From: Burkholderiales bacterium UBA6064
Lineage (GTDB): Bacteria > Pseudomonadota > Gammaproteobacteria > Burkholderiales > Burkholderiaceae_B
DNA: 6,162 bases
Reading direction: 5' to 3'
Assembly: GCA_002428895.1 (NCBI GenBank)
Contig: DIYC01000120.1
Span: 57,844 to 64,005, forward strand
Numbering within the stretch: the stretch's first letter is position 1; every line of letters starts with the position of its first letter. Both the position numbers and the translations under genes were made by a program. Shown one piece after another: positions 5,562-6,162 of this stretch. Under the pieces are notes generated by a model, which was not told the DNA's origin, did not search any database, and was given only the letters and a program-made list of their open reading frames with translations.

Positions 5562-6162
5562 TTAATTCAGTTTAAGCCCAATACCCGAGCTGGTCTGTGA
5601 AATACCTGAGCCGAGTGTGTCTGCGTCGTCTAGAGATAAATTACTTAATGATGCGCCTAAGACTGATCTGGAAAACGAGATGCTACCAACAGCAAGTGTC
5701 CTATCATCAATTTGATTCTGTCTACTTGCATAATTTGTTCCTAAATGATCAAACCACTTAGAGCTTTCATCGAGACGAATACTTGTGTTTTTGAGCAGTT
5801 TTCCCCCAACAATTCCACCAATAGCACCAGTCGTGGCTGAAACTGTCACATTCATCAGTGTAAAGTTTGTGTCTTCAAACAAATATGCGTCAGCGCCGAG
5901 TTGTGCTACATTCGCTAAGCTTGAAGTGACGGTTGCACCGAATAAAGTTGCTCCCGTGAACGGCGTTGCGGTACCTGCGACAAAGCCAAAAGCCGTGGCA
6001 GTGCCGACTTTTCCCTAGCTAAAGTTTTGAAACCCTTTGTTTTCGAAAACCTGGCCTACAGAAGAACCGATTGCCCCAAAACTCGCACCAACTAAGCCAG
6101 TAACAAGAGGGACAGGCACACGCCCATCCGGATCGTAAACTTATACGGATTGTTATTCGCAT
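5562..6162 (-). pseudogene. 3' end of a broken Rhs-family (polymorphic toxin) gene
   Basis: From the right edge, the minus strand encodes ANNNPYKF (6160-6137), the end of an Rhs/YD-repeat core. The next conserved block, DPDGRVPVPLVTG, is in another frame beginning at 6134, so one base is missing (or two gained) near 6135. As read, the Rhs protein would run into TIRMGVCLSLLLLA and stop at TAG 6094-6092. The second frame continues for 190 codons to TAA 5564-5562 but is interrupted by TAG at 6017-6015, in FS*GKVGTATAF, where a single change from TGG would give Trp. The tip is rich in Gly, Ala, Thr and Ser with hydrophobic runs such as GASFGAIGSSVG, AFGFVAGTATPF and TGAIGGIVGGKLL, suggesting membrane-associated segments, then a polar C-terminal part. 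I recognise no known toxin domain. Translation from a TTG at 5882-5880 is formally possible, but it lies mid-domain and is unlikely to be real. Only the 3' portion is in the window. Confidence 0.75.

Noticed and set aside
5562..5882. Independent 106-residue gene starting at TTG 5882
   Set aside because: The frame continues upstream in clear homology to the Rhs tip up to the amber codon, there is no ribosome binding site at that TTG, and the start falls in the middle of the domain. It is treated as part of the pseudogene.
5785..6018. Plus-strand open frame of 77 codons
   Set aside because: It is the antisense shadow of the Rhs tip; its Pro/Val/Ala-rich composition mirrors Gly/Ala/Thr codons on the other strand, and it has no ribosome binding site.
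6092..6140. Programmed -1 frameshift linking the Rhs core to its tip
   Set aside because: Re-reading one T after TTT would give F-Y-DPDGR, but the local sequence (AAGTTTACGATC) is not a classical X-XXY-YYZ slippery heptamer, and the recovered frame still meets TAG at 6015-6017, so degeneration is the simpler reading.
1..6162. CRISPR array, tRNA or rRNA gene, insertion sequence or integrase site
   Set aside because: No regularly spaced repeats, no cloverleaf-like or rRNA sequence, and no transposase or terminal inverted repeats were seen on either strand.

Overview
The window looks like a moderately AT-rich proteobacterial chromosome (roughly 40% G+C by hand count in the liv genes), most likely a betaproteobacterium. 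The pointers are a CDP-glucoseen-reductase-like flavoenzyme tail of the type common in Burkholderiales and Neisseriales, a BraC/LivK-like binding protein with its own promoter, and an Rhs-type fragment. The genus cannot be fixed from the sequence.

Layout. Bases 1-210 (+) are the 3' end of an NAD(P)H-dependent, ferredoxin-reductase-like gene. It converges on, and overlaps by 55 bp, the end of a four-gene leftward cluster transcribed livH (3778-2813), livM (2812-1673), livG (1701-904), livF (914-156). Gene junctions there are zero-gap or overlapping, so this is one operon. Across a 200-bp divergent control region (3779-3978) lies livK (3979-5109, +), the periplasmic binding protein. Together the five genes encode a complete HAAT-family (branched-chain/hydrophobic amino acid) ABC importer: LivK captures the amino acid in the periplasm, LivH and LivM form the channel, and LivG and LivF hydrolyse ATP.

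Right of livK the character changes. An AT-rich 122-bp spacer with two hairpins (5110-5231) is followed on the minus strand by a very AT-rich gene for a 94-residue, probably three-pass membrane protein (5516-5232). Beyond it is the 3' end of a broken Rhs (polymorphic toxin family) gene entering from the right edge (5562-6162). That gene carries the end of the Rhs core (ANNNPYKF...DPDGR) and a Gly/Ala-rich C-terminal tip, but is interrupted by a one-base frameshift at the core/tip junction (about 6135) and an in-frame amber codon (6015-6017).

Most of the window is a conventional amino-acid transporter. The parts least explained are the Rhs tip with its membrane-protein neighbour (a possible toxin/immunity relic), the symmetrical elements in the liv control region, and the antisense overlap that encodes the extra tail of LivF. 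I found no evidence of an entirely new system.
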